Below the pieces are notes generated by a model that worked only from the letters and a program-made list of their open reading frames with translations, ran no database searches and was not told the origin of the DNA. From assembly GCA_949126835.1 (NCBI GenBank), contig CASBPS010000045.1:183501-247500 (forward strand): a DNA stretch of 64,000 bases, read 5' to 3'. Positions 46,601-59,690 of the stretch are shown here, piece by piece. A program made the translations under genes and the position numbers. The stretch is from Anisus vortex. Taxonomy: Eukaryota > Mollusca > Gastropoda > Planorbidae. Numbering within the stretch: position 1 is the stretch's first letter; every line of letters begins with the position of its first letter.

Positions 46601-49600
46601 AGAAAAGAAGCCAAAACAAGAAATCTGCTATTCAAGTCGTTGTACGGATTGTGGAAAAGCCAAAACCACAAATCTGCTTTTGTACGGCCAGAAGAGAAGC
46701 CAAAACCACAAATCTGCTGTATTACGGCGAAAAGAGAAGCCAAAACCACAAATCTGCTATTCAAGTCGTTGTACGGCCAGAACAGAAGCACCATTAGCAC
46801 AAATCTGCTATTCAAGTCGTTGTACGGTTTGTGGAGAGAGCCAAAACCATAAATCTGTTTTTGTACGGCCAGAAAAGGAGCCAAAACCAGAAATCTGCTT
46901 TTCAAGTCTTTGTACGGTTTCTGGAGAAGCCAAAACCACAAATCTGCTTTTGTACGGCCAGTAGAGAAGCCAAAACCACAAATCTGCTGTATTACGGCGA
47001 AAAGAGAAGCTAAAACCACAAATCTGCTATTCAAGTCGTTGTACGGCCAGAACAGAAGCACCATTACCACAAATCTGCTAGTCAAGTCGTTGTACGGTTT
47101 GTGGAGAAGCCAAAACAACAAATCTGCTTTTTAAGTCCTTGTACGGCTAGAAAAGAAGCCAAAACTAGAAATCTGCTATTCAAGTTGTTGTACGGTTTGT
47201 GGAGAGAGCCAAAACCATAAATCTGTTTTTGTACGGCCAGAAAAGAAGCCAAAACAAGAAATCTGCTATTCAAGTCGTTGTACGGATTGTGGAAAAGCCA
47301 AAACCACAAATCTGCTTTTGTACGGCCAGAATAGGAGCCAAAACCAGAAATCTGCTTTTCAAGTCGTTGTACGGTTTCTGGAGAAGCCAAAACCACAAAT
47401 CTGCTTTTGTACGGCCAGTAGAGAAGCCAAAACCACAAATCTGCTGTATTACGGCGAAAAGAGAAGCCAAAACCACAAATCTGCTATTCAAGTCGTTGTA
47501 CGGCCAGAACAGAAGCACCATTAGCACAAATCTGCTATTCAAGTCGTTGTACGGTTTGTGGAGAGAGCCAAAACCATAAATCTGTTTTTGTACGGCCAGA
47601 AAAGGAGCCAAAACCAGAAATCTGCTTTTCAAGTCTTTGTACGGTTTCTGGAGAAGCCAAAACCACAAATCTGCTTTTGTACGGCCAGTAGAGAAGCCAA
47701 AACCCCAAATCTGCTGTATTACGGCGAAAAGAGAAGCCAAAACCACAAATCTGCTATTCAAGTCGTTGTACGGCCAGAACAGAAGCACCATTACCACAAA
47801 TCTGCTAGTCAAGTCGTTGTACGGTTTGTGGAGAAGCCAAAACAACAAATCTGCTTTTTAAGTCTTTGTACGGCCAGAAAAGAAGCCAAAACTAGAAATC
47901 TGCTATTCAAGTTGTTGTACGGTTTGTGGAGAGAGCCAAAACCATAAATCTGTTTTTGTACGGCCAGAAAAGGAGCCAAAACCAGAAATCTGCTTTTCAA
48001 GTCTTTGTACGGTTTCTGGAGAAGCCAAAACCACAAATCTGCTTTTGTACGGCCAGTAGAGAAGCCAAAACCACAAATCTGCTGTATTACGGCGAAAAGA
48101 GAAGCCAAAACCACAAATCTGCTATTCAAGTCGTTGTACGGCCAGAACAGAAGCACCATTACCACAAATCTGCTAGTCAAGTCGTTGTACGGTTTGTTGA
48201 GAAGCCAAAACAACGAATCTGCTTTTTAAGTCCTTGTACGGCCAGAAAAGAAGCCAAAACTAGAAATCTGCTATTCAAGTCGTTGTACGGTTTGTGGAGA
48301 GAGCCAAAACCATAAATCTGCTGTGTTACGGCCAAAAGAGAAGCTAAAACCACAAATCTTCTTGTCAAGTCGTTGTACGGCCAGAAAAGAAGCCAAAACA
48401 AGAAATCTGCTATTCAAGTCGTTGTACGGATTGTGGAAAAGCCAAAACCACAAATCTGCTTTTGTACGGCCAGAAAAGGAGCCAAAACCAGAAATCTGCT
48501 ATTCAAGTCGTTGTACGGTTTCTGGAGAAGCCAAAACCACAAATCTGCTTTTGTACGGCCAGTAGAGAAGCCAAAACCACAAATCTGCTGTATTACGGCG
48601 AAAAGAGAAGCCAAAACCACAAATCTGCTATTCAAGTCGTTGTACGGCCAGAACAGAAGCACCATTACCACAAATCTGCTAGTCAAGTCGTTGTACGGTT
48701 TGTGGAGAAGCCAAAACAACAAATCTGCTTTTTAAGTCCTTGTACGGCCAGAAAAGAAGCCAAAACTAGAAATCTGCTATTTAAGTCGTTGTACGGTTTG
48801 TGGAGAGAGCCAAAACCACAAATCTGCTGTGTTACGGCCAAAAGAGAAGCTGAAACCACAAATCTTTTTTTCAAGTCGTTGTACGGCCAGAAAAAAAGCC
48901 AAAACCAGAAATCTGCTGTTTTACGGCCAGAAAAGGAGCCAAAACAAGAAATCTGCTATTCAAGTCGTTGTACGGACTGTGGAAACGCCAAAACCACAAA
49001 TCTGCTTTTGTACGGCCAGTAGAGAAGCCAAAACCACAAATCTGCTGTTTTACAGTTAGAAAAGAAGCCAAAACAAGAAATCTGCTATTTAAGTCGTTGT
49101 ACGGATTGTGGAAAAGCCAAAACCACAAATCTGCTTTTGTACGGCCAGTAGAGAAGCCAAAACCACAAATCTGCTGTATTACGGCGAAAAGAGAAGCCAA
49201 AACCACAAATCTGCTATTCAAGTCGTTGTACGGCCAGAACAGAAGCACCATTAGCACAAATCTGCTATTCAAGTCGTTGTACGGTTTGTGGAGAGAGCCA
49301 AAACCATAAATCTGTTTTTGTACGGCCAGAAAAGGAGCCAAAACCAGAAATCTGCTTTTCAAGTCTTTGTACGGTTTCTGGAGAAGCCAAAACCACAAAT
49401 CTGCTTTTGTACGGCCAGTAGAGAAGCCAAAACCACAAATCTGCTGTATTACGGCGAAAAGAGAAGCCAAAACCACAAATCTGCTATTCAAGTCGTTGTA
49501 CGGCCAGAACAGAAGCACCATTACCACAAATCTGCTAGTCAAGTCGTTGTACGGTTTGTGGAGAAGCCAAAACAACAAATCTGCTTTTTAAGTCCTTGTA

Positions 49601-52600
49601 CGGCTAGAAAAGAAGCCAAAACTAGAAATCTGCTATTCAAGTTGTTGTACGGTTTGTGGAGAGAGCCAAAACCATAAATCTGTTTTTGTACGGCCAGAAA
49701 AGAAGCCAAAACAAGAAATCTGCTATTCAAGTCGTTGTACGGATTGTGGAAAAGCCAAAACCACAAATCTGCTTTTGTACGGCCAGAATAGGAGCCAAAA
49801 CCAGAAATCTGCTTTTCAAGTCGTTGTACGGTTTCTGGAGAAGCCAAAACCACAAATCTGCTTTTGTACGGCCAGTAGAGAAGCCAAAACCACAAATCTG
49901 CTGTATTACGGCGAAAAGAGAAGCCAAAACCACAAATCTGCTATTCAAGTCGTTGTACGGCCAGAACAGAAGCACCATTAGCACAAATCTGCTATTCAAG
50001 TCGTTGTACGGTTTGTGGAGAGAGCCAAAACCATAAATCTGTTTTTGTACGGCCAGAAAAGGAGCCAAAACCAGAAATCTGCTTTTCAAGTCTTTGTACG
50101 GTTTCTGGAGAAGCCAAAACCACAAATCTGCTTTTGTACGGCCAGTAGAGAAGCCAAAACCACAAATCTGCTGTATTACGGCGAAAAGAGAAGCCAAAAC
50201 CACAAATCTGCTATTCAAGTCGTTGTACGGCCAGAACAGAAGCACCATTACCACAAATCTGCTAGTCAAGTCGTTGTACGGTTTGTGGAGAAGCCAAAAC
50301 AACAAATCTGCTTTTTAAGTCCTTGTACGGCCAGAAAAGAAGCCAAAACTAGAAATCTGCTATTCAAGTTGTTGTACGGTTTGTGGAGAGAGCCAAAACC
50401 ATAAATCTGTTTTTGTACGGCCAGAAAAGAAGCCAAAACCAGAAATCTGCTTTTCAAGTCTTTGTACGGTTTCTGGAGAAGCCAAAACCACAAATCTGCT
50501 TTTGTACGGCCAGTAGAGAAGCCAAAACCACAAATCTGCTGTATTACGGCGAAAAGAGAAGCCAAAACCACAAATCTGCTATTCAAGTCGTTGTACGGCC
50601 AGAACAGAAGCACCATTACCACAAATCTGCTAGTCAAGTCGTTGTACGGTTTGTTGAGAAGCCAAAACAACAAATCTGCTTTTTAAGTCCTTGTACGGCC
50701 AGAAAAGAAGCCAAAACTAGAAATCTGCTATTCAAGTCGTTGTACGGTTTGTGGAGAGAGCCAAAACCATAAATCTGCTGTGTTACGGCCAAAAGAGAAG
50801 CTAAAACCACAAATCTTCTTGTCAAGTCGTTGTACGGCCAGAAAAGAAGCCAAAACAAGAAATCTGCTATTCAAGTCGTTGTACGGATTGTGGAAAAGCC
50901 AAAACTACAAATCTGCTTTTGTACGGCCAGAAAAGGAGCCAAAACCAGAAATCTGCTTTTCAAGTCGTTGTACGGTTTTTGGAGAAGCCAAAACCACAAA
51001 TCTGCTTTTGTACGGCTAGTAGAGAAGCCAAAACCACAAATCTGCTGTATACTGCGAAAAGAGAAGCCAAAACCACAAATCTGCTATTCAAGTCGTTGTA
51101 CGGCCAGAACAGAAGCACCATTACCACAAATCTGCTAGTCAAGTCGTTGTACGGTTTGTTGAGAAGCCAAAACAACAAATCTGCTTTTTAAGTCCTTGTA
51201 CGGCCAGAAAAGAAGCCAAAACTAGAAATCTGCTATTCAAGTCGTTGTACGGTTTGTGGAGAGAGCCAAAACCATAAATCTGCTGTGTTACGGCCAAAAG
51301 AGAAGCTAAAACCACAAATCTTCTTGTCAAGTCGTTGTACGGCCAGAAAAGAAGCCAAAACAAGAAATCTGCTATTCAAGTCGTTATACGGATTGTGGAG
51401 AGAGCCAAAACCATAAATCTGCTGTTTTATGGCCAGAAAAGAAGCCAAAACAAGAAATCTGCTTTTCAAGTCGTTGTACGGTTTGTTGAGAGAGCCAAAA
51501 CCATAAATCTGCTGTGTTACGGCCAAAAGAGAAGCTAAAACCACAAATCTTCTTGTCAAGTCGTTGTACGGCCAGAAAAGAAGCCAAACCAAGAAATCTG
51601 CTATTCAAGTCGTTGTACGGATTGTGGAAAAGCCAAAACCACAAATCTGCTTTTGTACGGCCAGAAAAGGAGCCAAAACCAGAAATCTGCTATTCAAGTC
51701 GTTATACGGATTGTGGAGAGAGCCAAAACCATAAATCTGCTGTGTTACGGCCAAAAGAGAAGCTAAAACCACAAATCTTCTTGTCAAGTCGTTGTACGGC
51801 CAGAAAAGAAGCCAAAACAAGAAATCTGCTATTCAAGTCGTTATACGGATTGTGGAGAGAGCCAAAACCATAAATCTGCTTTTGTACGGCTAGTAGAGAA
51901 GCCAAAACCACAAATCTGCTGTATACGGCGAAAAGAGAAGCCAAAACCACAAATCTGCTATTCAAGTCGTTGTACGGCCAGAACAGAAGCACCATTACCA
52001 CAAATCTGCTAGTCAAGTCGTTGTACGGTTTGTTGAGAAGCCAAAACAACAAATCTGCTTTTTAAGTCCTTGTACGGCCAGAAAAAAAGCCAAAACTAGA
52101 AATCTGCTATTCAAGTCGTTGTACGGTTTATGGACAGAGCCAAAACCATAAATCTGCTGTGTTACGGCCAGAAAAGGAGCCAAAACCAGAAATCTGCTTT
52201 TCAAGTCTTTGTACGGTTTCTGGAGAAGCCAAAACCACAAATCTGCTTTTGTACGGACAGTAGAGAAGCCAAAACCACAAATCTGCTGTATTACGGCGAA
52301 AAGAGAAGCCAAAACCACAAATCTGCTATTCAAGTCGTTGTACGGCCAGAACAGAAGCACCATTACCACAAATCTGCTAGTCAAGTCGTTGTACGGTTTG
52401 TTGAGAAGCCAAAACAACAAATCTGCTTTTTAAGTCCTTGTACGGCCAGAAAAGAAGCCAAAACTAGAAATCTGCTATTCAAGTCGTTGTACGGTTTGTG
52501 GAGAGAGCCAAAACCATAAATCTGCTGTGTTACGGCCAAAAGAGAAGCTAAAACCACAAATCTTCTTGTCAAGTCGTTGTACGGCCAGAAAAGAAGCCAA

Positions 52601-53187
52601 AACAAGAAATCTGCTATTCAAGTCGTTGTACGGATTGTGGAAAAGCCAAAACTACAAATCTGCTTTTGTACGGCCAGAAAAGGAGCCAAAACCAGAAATC
52701 TGCTTTTCAAGTCGTTGTACGGTTTCTGGAGAAGCCAAAACCACAAATCTGCTTTTGTACGGCTAGTAGAGAAGCCAAAACCACAAATCTGCTGTATACG
52801 GCGAAAAGAGAAGCCAAAACCACAAATCTGCTATTCAAGTCGTTGTACGGCCAGAACAGAAGCACCATTACCACAAATCTGCTAGTCAAGTCGTTGTACG
52901 GTTTGTTGAGAAGCCAAAACAACAAATCTGCTTTTTAAGTCCTTGTACGGCCAGAAAAAAAGCCAAAACTAGAAATCTGCTATTCAAGTCGTTGTACGGT
53001 TTATGGAGAGAGCCAAAACCATAAATCTGCTGTGTTACGGCCAAAAGAGAAGCTAAAACCACAAATCTTCTTGTCAAGTCGTTGTACGGCCAGAAAAGAA
53101 GCCAAAACAAGAAATCTGCTATTCAAGTCGTTATACGGATTGTGGAGAGAGCCAAAACCATAAATCTGCTTTTGTACGGCTAGTAGA
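40680..53187 (+). repeat. 12,507 bp tandem duplication, second unit
   Basis: Matches 19.24-31.27 kb at an offset of 21,440 bp (= 12,507 + 8,933) and 31.27-40.68 kb at 12,507 bp. It lacks the four derived changes shared by the two 8,933 bp copies and has private changes of its own (50430 A, 50979 T). It also keeps 51928 G, where the other two carry T. Marker variants such as GTATACTGCG (T at 29613, 38546, 51053) and the 3 bp deletion (about 23269, 32202, 44709) are in all three copies, so they are older. Confidence 0.91.
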
Positions 53188-53285
53188 GAAGCCAAAACCA
53201 CAAATCTGCTGTATACGGCGAAAAGAGAAGCCAAAACAACAAATCTGCTATTCAAGTCGTTGTACGGCCAGAACAGAAGCACCAT
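51220..53285 (+). repeat. 2,066 bp tandem duplication, copy 1
   Basis: Matches 53286-54240 at an offset of 2,066 bp over about 0.95 kb (51.22-52.17 kb). Shared marks include GTTATACGGATTGTGGAGAGAG, TTTTATGGCCAG and CAAACCAAG monomers. The matching part ends where copy 1 has GCCAGAAAAGGAGCC and copy 2 has GCCAGAAGAAAAGC. Confidence 0.86.
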
Positions 53286-54240
53286 TACCACAAATCTGCT
53301 ATTCAAGTCGTTGTACGGTTTGTGGAGAGAGCCAAAACCATAAATCTGCTGTGTTACGGCCAAAAGAGAAGCTAAAACCACAAATCTTCTTGTCAAGTCG
53401 TTGTACGGCCAGAAAAGAAGCCAAAACAAGAAATCTGCTATTCAAGTCGTTATACGGATTGTGGAGAGAGCCAAAACCATAAATCTGCTGTTTTATGGCC
53501 AGAAAAGAAGCCAAAACAAGAAATCTGCTTTTCAAGTCGTTGTACGGTTTGTTGAGAGAGCCAAAACCATAAATCTGCTGTGTTACGGCCAAAAGAGAAG
53601 CTAAAACCACAAATCTTCTTGTCAAGTCGTTGTACGGCCAGAAAAGAAGCCAAACCAAGAAATCTGCTATTCAAGTCGTTGTACGGATTGTGGAAAAGCC
53701 AAAACCACAAATCTGCTTTTGTACGGCCAGAAAAGGAGCCAAAACCAGAAATCTGCTATTCAAGTCGTTATACGGATTGTGGAGAGAGCCAAAACCATAA
53801 ATCTGCTGTGTTACGGCCAAAAGAGAAGCTAAAACCACAAATCTTCTTGTCAAGTCGTTGTACGGCCAGAAAAGAAGCCAAAACAAGAAATCTGCTATTC
53901 AAGTCGTTATACGGATTGTGGAGAGAGCCAAAACCATAAATCTGCTTTTGTACGGCTAGTAGAGAAGCCAAAACCACAAATCTGCTGTATACGGCGAAAA
54001 GAGAAGCCAAAACCACAAATCTGCTATTCAAGTCGTTGTACGGCCAGAACAGAAGCACCATTACCACAAATCTGCTAGTCAAGTCGTTGTACGGTTTGTT
54101 GAGAAGCCAAAACAACAAATCTGCTTTTTAAGTCCTTGTACGGCCAGAAAAAAAGCCAAAACTAGAAATCTGCTATTCAAGTCGTTGTACGGTTTATGGA
54201 CAGAGCCAAAACCATAAATCTGCTGTGTTACGGCCAGAAG
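53286..54240 (+). repeat. 2,066 bp tandem duplication, partial copy 2
   Basis: Partial second copy, beginning at a hybrid monomer near 53290: a GCACCATTACC head with CTATTCAAG middle and GGAGAGAG tail. This is the same kind of fusion that ends the 359 bp unit. It is absent from the other two 9 kb relatives, so it arose after the 12.5 kb duplication (inference). Confidence 0.85.
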
Positions 54241-55655
54241 AAAAGCTAAAACCACAAATCTTCTTGTCAAGTCCTTGTACGGCCAGAAAAGAAGCCAAAA
54301 CTAGAAATCTGCTATTCAAGTCGTTGTACGGTTTGTGGAGAGAGCCAAAACCACAAATCTGCTGTGTTACGGCCAAAAGAGAAGCTGAAACCACAAATCT
54401 TTTTTTCAAGTCGTTGTACGGCCAGAAAAAAAGCCAAAACCAGAAATCTGCTGTTTTACGGCCAGAAAAGGAGCCAAAACAAGAAATCTGCTATTCAAGT
54501 CGTTGTACGGACTGTGGAAACGCCAAAACCACAAATCTGCTTTTGTACGGCCAGTAGAGAAGCCAAAACCACAAATCTGCTGTTTTACAGTTAGAAAAGA
54601 AGCCAAAACAAGAAATCTGCTATTTAAGTCGTTGTACGGATTGTGGAAAAGCCAAAACCACAAATCTGCTTTTGTACGGCCAGTAGAGAAGCCAAAACCA
54701 CAAATCTGCTTTATTACGGCGAAAAGAGAAGCCAAAACCACAAATCTGCTATTCAAGTCGTTGTACGGCCAGAACAGAAGCACCATTAGCACAAATCTGC
54801 TATTCAAGTCGTTGTACGGTTTGTGGAGAGAGCCAAAACCATAAATTTGTTTTTGTACGGCCAGAAAAGGAGCCAAAACCAGAAATCTGCTTTTCAAGTC
54901 TTTGTACGGTTTCTGGAGAAGCCAAAACCACAAATCTGCTTTTGTACGGCCAGTAGAGAAGCCAAAACCACAAATCTGCTGTATTACGGCGAAAAGAGAA
55001 GCCAAAACCACAAATCTGCTATTCAAGTCGTTGTACGGCCAGAACAGAAGCACCATTACCACAAATCTGCTAGTCAAGTCGTTGTACGGTTTGTTGAGAA
55101 GCCAAAACAACAAATCTCCTTTTAAATCCTTGTACGGCTAGAAAAGAAGCCAAAACTAGAAATCTGCTATTCAAGTTGTTGTACGGTTTGTGGAGAGAGC
55201 CAAAACCATAAATCTGCTGTGTTACGGCCAAAAGAGAAGCTAAAACCACAAATCTTCTTGTCAAGTCGTTGTACGGCCAGAAAAGAAGCCAAAACAAGAA
55301 ATCTGCTATTCAAGTCGTTGTACGGATTGTGGAAAAGCCAAAACTACAAATCTGCTTTTGTACGGCCAGAAAAGGAGCCAAAACCAGAAATCTGCTTTTC
55401 AAGTCGTTGTACGGTTTCTGGAGAAGCCAAAACCACAAATCTGCTTTTGTACGGCTAGTAGAGAAGCCAAAACCACAAATCTGCTGTATACGGCGAAAAG
55501 AGAAGCCAAAACCACAAATCTGCTATTCAAGTCGTTGTACGGCCAGAACAGAAGCACCATTACCACAAATCTGCTAGTCAAGTCGTTGTACGGTTTGTTG
55601 AGAAGCCAAAACAACAAATCTGCTTTTTAAGTCCTTGTACGGCCAGAAAAAAAGC
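53740..55655 (+). repeat. 1,916 bp tandem duplication, copy 1
   Basis: Matches 55656-57140 at an offset of 1,916 bp, from about 53.74 to 55.22 kb. Private changes here include AGAAGAAAAGC near 54238 (partner AGAAGAGAAGC), CTGCTTTATTACGG near 54710, AAATTTGTTTTTG near 54845 and a disturbed monomer ATCTCCTTTTAAATCC near 55117. Confidence 0.86.
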
Positions 55656-57140
55656 CAAAACTAGAAATCTGCTATTCAAGTCGTTGTACGGTTTATGGAG
55701 AGAGCCAAAACCATAAATCTGCTGTGTTACGGCCAAAAGAGAAGCTAAAACCACAAATCTTCTTGTCAAGTCGTTGTACGGCCAGAAAAGAAGCCAAAAC
55801 AAGAAATCTGCTATTCAAGTCGTTATACGGATTGTGGAGAGAGCCAAAACCATAAATCTGCTTTTGTACGGCTAGTAGAGAAGCCAAAACCACAAATCTG
55901 CTGTATACGGCGAAAAGAGAAGCCAAAACAACAAATCTGCTATTCAAGTCGTTGTACGGCCAGAACAGAAGCACCATTACCACAAATCTGCTAGTCAAGT
56001 CGTTGTACGGTTTGTTGAGAAGCCAAAACAACAAATCTGCTTTTTAAGTCCTTGTACGGCCAGAAAAAAAGCCAAAACTAGAAATCTGCTATTCAAGTCG
56101 TTGTACGGTTTATGGACAGAGCCAAAACCATAAATCTGCTGTGTTACGGCCAGAAGAGAAGCTAAGACCACAAATCTTCTTGTCAAGTCCTTGTACGGCC
56201 AGAAAAGAAGCCAAAACTAGAAATCTGCTATTCAAGTCGTTGTACGGTTTGTGGAGAGAGCCAAAACCACAAATCTGCTGTGTTACGGCCAAAAGAGAAG
56301 CTGAAACCACAAATCTTTTTTTCAAGTCGTTGTACGGCCAGAAAAAAAGCCAAAACCAGAAATCTGCTGTTTTACGGCCAGAAAAGGAGCCAAAACAAGA
56401 AATCTGCTATTCAAGTCGTTGTACGGACTGTGGAAACGCCAAAACCACAAATCTGCTTTTGTACGGCCAGTAGAGAAGCCAAAACCACAAATCTGCTGTT
56501 TTACAGTTAGAAAAGAAGCCAAAACAAGAAATCTGCTATTTAAGTCGTTGTACGGATTGTGGAAAAGCCAAAACCACAAATCTGCTTTTGTACGGCCAGT
56601 AGAGAAGCCAAAACCACAAATCTGCTGTATTACGGCGAAAAGAGAAGCCAAAACCACAAATCTGCTATTCAAGTCGTTGTACGGCCAGAACAGAAGCACC
56701 ATTAGCACAAATCTGCTATTCAAGTCGTTGTACGGTTTGTGGAGAGAGCCAAAACCATAAATCTGTTTTTGTACGGCCAGAAAAGGAGCCAAAACCAGAA
56801 ATCTGCTTTTCAAGTCTTTGTACGGTTTCTGGAGAAGCCAAAACCACAAATCTGCTTTTGTACGGCCAGTAGAGAAGCCAAAACCACAAATCTGCTGTAT
56901 TACGGCGAAAAGAAAAGCCAAAACCACAAATCTGCTATTCAAGTCGTTGTACGGCCAGAACAGAAGCACCATTACCACAAATCTGCTAGTCAAGTCGTTG
57001 TACGGTTTGTTGAGAAGCCAAAACAACAAATCTGCTTTTTAAGTCCTTGTACGGCTAGAAAAGAAGCCAAAACTAGAAATCTGCTATTCAAGTTGTTGTA
57101 CGGTTTGTGGAGAGAGCCAAAACCATAAATCTGTTTTTGT
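55656..57140 (+). repeat. 1,916 bp tandem duplication, copy 2
   Basis: Second copy, with private AAGCTAAGACC near 56160 and AGAAAAGCC near 56911. It ends where the two versions separate at a CCATAAATCTG monomer (CTGTGTTACGG in copy 1 near 55.22 kb, CTGTTTTTGTACGG in copy 2 near 57.13 kb). Confidence 0.85.
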
Positions 57141-59690
57141 ACGGCCAGAAAAGGAGCCAAAACCAGAAATCTGCTTTTCAAGTCTTTGTACGGTTTCTGG
57201 AGAAGCCAAAACCACAAATCTGCTTTTGTACGGCCAGTAGAGAAGCCAAAACCACAAATCTGCTGTATTACGGCGAAAAGAGAAGCCAAAACCACAAATC
57301 TGCTATTCAAGTCGTTGTACGGCCAGAACAGAAGCACCATTACCACAAATCTGCTAGTCAAGTCGTTGTACGGTTTGTTGAGAAGCCAAAACAACAAATC
57401 TGCTTTTTAAGTCCTTGTACGGCCAGAAAAGAAGCCAAAACTAGAAATCTGCTATTCAAGTCGTTGTACGGTTTGTGGAGAGAGCCAAAACCATAAATCT
57501 GCTGTGTTACGGCCAAAAGAGAAGCTAAAACCACAAATCTTCTTGTCAAGTCGTTGTACGGCCAGAAAAGAAGCCAAAACAAGAAATCTGCTATTCAAGT
57601 CGTTGTACGGATTGTGGAAAAGCCAAAACTACAAATCTGCTTTTGTACGGCCAGAAAAGGAGCCAAAACCAGAAATCTGCTTTTCAAGTCGTTGTACGGT
57701 TTCTGGAGAAGCCAAAACCACAAATCTGCTTTTGTACGGCTAGTAGAGAAGCCAAAACCACAAATCTGCTGTATACGGCGAAAAGAGAAGCCAAAACCAC
57801 AAATCTGCTATTCAAGTCGTTGTACGGCCAGAACAGAAGCACCATTACCACAAATCTGCTAGTCAAGTCGTTGTACGGTTTGTTGAGAAGCCAAAACAAC
57901 AAATCTGCTTTTTAAGTCCTTGTACGGCCAGAAAAAAAGCCAAAACTAGAAATCTGCTATTCAAGTCGTTGTACGGTTTATGGAGAGAGCCAAAACCATA
58001 GATCTGCTGTGTTACGGCCAAAAGAGAAGCTAAAACCACAAATCTTCTTGTCAAGTCGTTGTACGGCCAGAAAAGAAGCCAAAACAAGAAATCTGCTATT
58101 CAAGTCGTTATACGGATTGTGGAGAGAGCCAAAACCATAAATCTGCTGTTTTATGGCCAGAAAAGAAGCCAAAACAAGAAATCTGCTTTTCAAGTCGTTG
58201 TACGGTTTGTTGAGAGAGCCAAAACCATAAATCTGCTGTGTTACGGCCAAAAGAGAAGCTAAAACCACAAATCTTCTTGTCAAGTCGTTGTACGGCCAGA
58301 AAAGAAGCCAAACCAAGAAATCTGCTATTCAAGTCGTTGTACGGATTGTGGAAAAGCCAAAACCACAAATCTGCTTTTGTACGGCCAGAAAAGGAGCCAA
58401 AACCAGAAATCTGCTATTCAAGTCGTTGTACGGTTTCTGGAGAAGCCAAAACCACAAATCTGCTTTTGTACGGCTAGTAGAGAAGCCAAAACCACAAATC
58501 TGCTGTATTACGGCGAAAAGAGAAGCCAAAACCACAAATCTGCTATTCAAGTCGTTGTACGGCCAGAACAGAAGCACCATTACCACAAATCTGCTAGTCA
58601 AGTCGTTGTACGGTTTGTGGAGAAGCCAAAACAACAAATCTGCTTTTTAAGTCCTTGTACGGCCAGAAAAGAAGCCAAAACTAGAAATCTGCTATTCAAG
58701 TCGTTGTACGGTTTGTGGAGAGAGCCAAAACCACAAATCTGCTGTGTTACGGCCAAAAGAGAAGCTAAAACCACATATCTTCTTTTCAAGTCGTTGTACG
58801 GCCAGAAAAAAAGCCAAAACCAGAAATCTGCTGTTTTACGGCCAGAAAGGGAGCCAAAACAAGAAATCTGCTATTCAAGTCGTTGTACGGACTGTGGAAA
58901 CGCCAAAACCACAAATCTGCTTTTGTACGGCCAGTAGAGAAGCCAAAACCACAAATCTGCTGTTTTACGGTTAGAAAAGAAGCCAAAACAAGAAATCTGC
59001 TATTCAAGTCGTTGTACGGATTGTGGAAAAGCCAAAACCACAAATCTGCTTTTGTACGGCCAGAATAGGAGCCAAAACCAGAAATCTGCTTTTCAAGTCG
59101 TTGTACGGTTTCTGGAGAAGCCAAAACCACAAATCTGTTTTTGTACGGCCAGTAGAGAAGCCAAAACCACAAATCTGCTGTATTACGGCGAAAAGAGAAG
59201 CCAAAACCACAAATCTGCTATTCAAGTCGTTGTACGGCCAGAACAGAAGCACCATTAGCACAAATCTGCTATTCAAGTCGTTGTACGGTTTGTGGAGAGA
59301 GCCAAAACCATAAATCTGTTTTTGTACGGCCAGAAAAGGAGCCAAAACCAGAAATCTGCTTTTCAAGTCTTTGTACGGTTTCTGGAGAAGCCAAAACCAC
59401 AAATCTGCTTTTGTACGGCCAGTAGAGAAGCCAAAACCACAAATCTGCTGTATTACGGCGAAAAGAGAAGCCAAAACCACAAATCTGCTATTCAAGTCGT
59501 TGTACGGCCAGAACAGAAGCACCATTACCACAAATCTGCTAGTCAAGTCGTTGTACGGTTTGTGGAGAAGCCAAAACAACAAATCTGCTTTTTAAGTCCT
59601 TGTACGGCCAGAAAAGAAGCCAAAACTAGAAATCTGCTATTCAAGTTGTTGTACGGTTTGTGGAGAGAGCCAAAACCATAAAGCTGTTTT
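57141..59690 (+). repeat. Right-hand satellite segment related to the 22-24 kb region
   Basis: 57.5-58.75 kb matches 23.69-24.94 kb at an offset of 33,812 bp, and 58.8-59.69 kb resembles 22.4-23.3 kb. Private changes start to accumulate: CATAGATCTGC near 58000, CCACATATCTTC near 58773, GCCAGAAAGGGAGCC near 58850 and AATCTGTTTTTG near 59135. It lacks the 2,457 bp tandem pair, so it branched before that event or lost it (inference). Confidence 0.82.
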
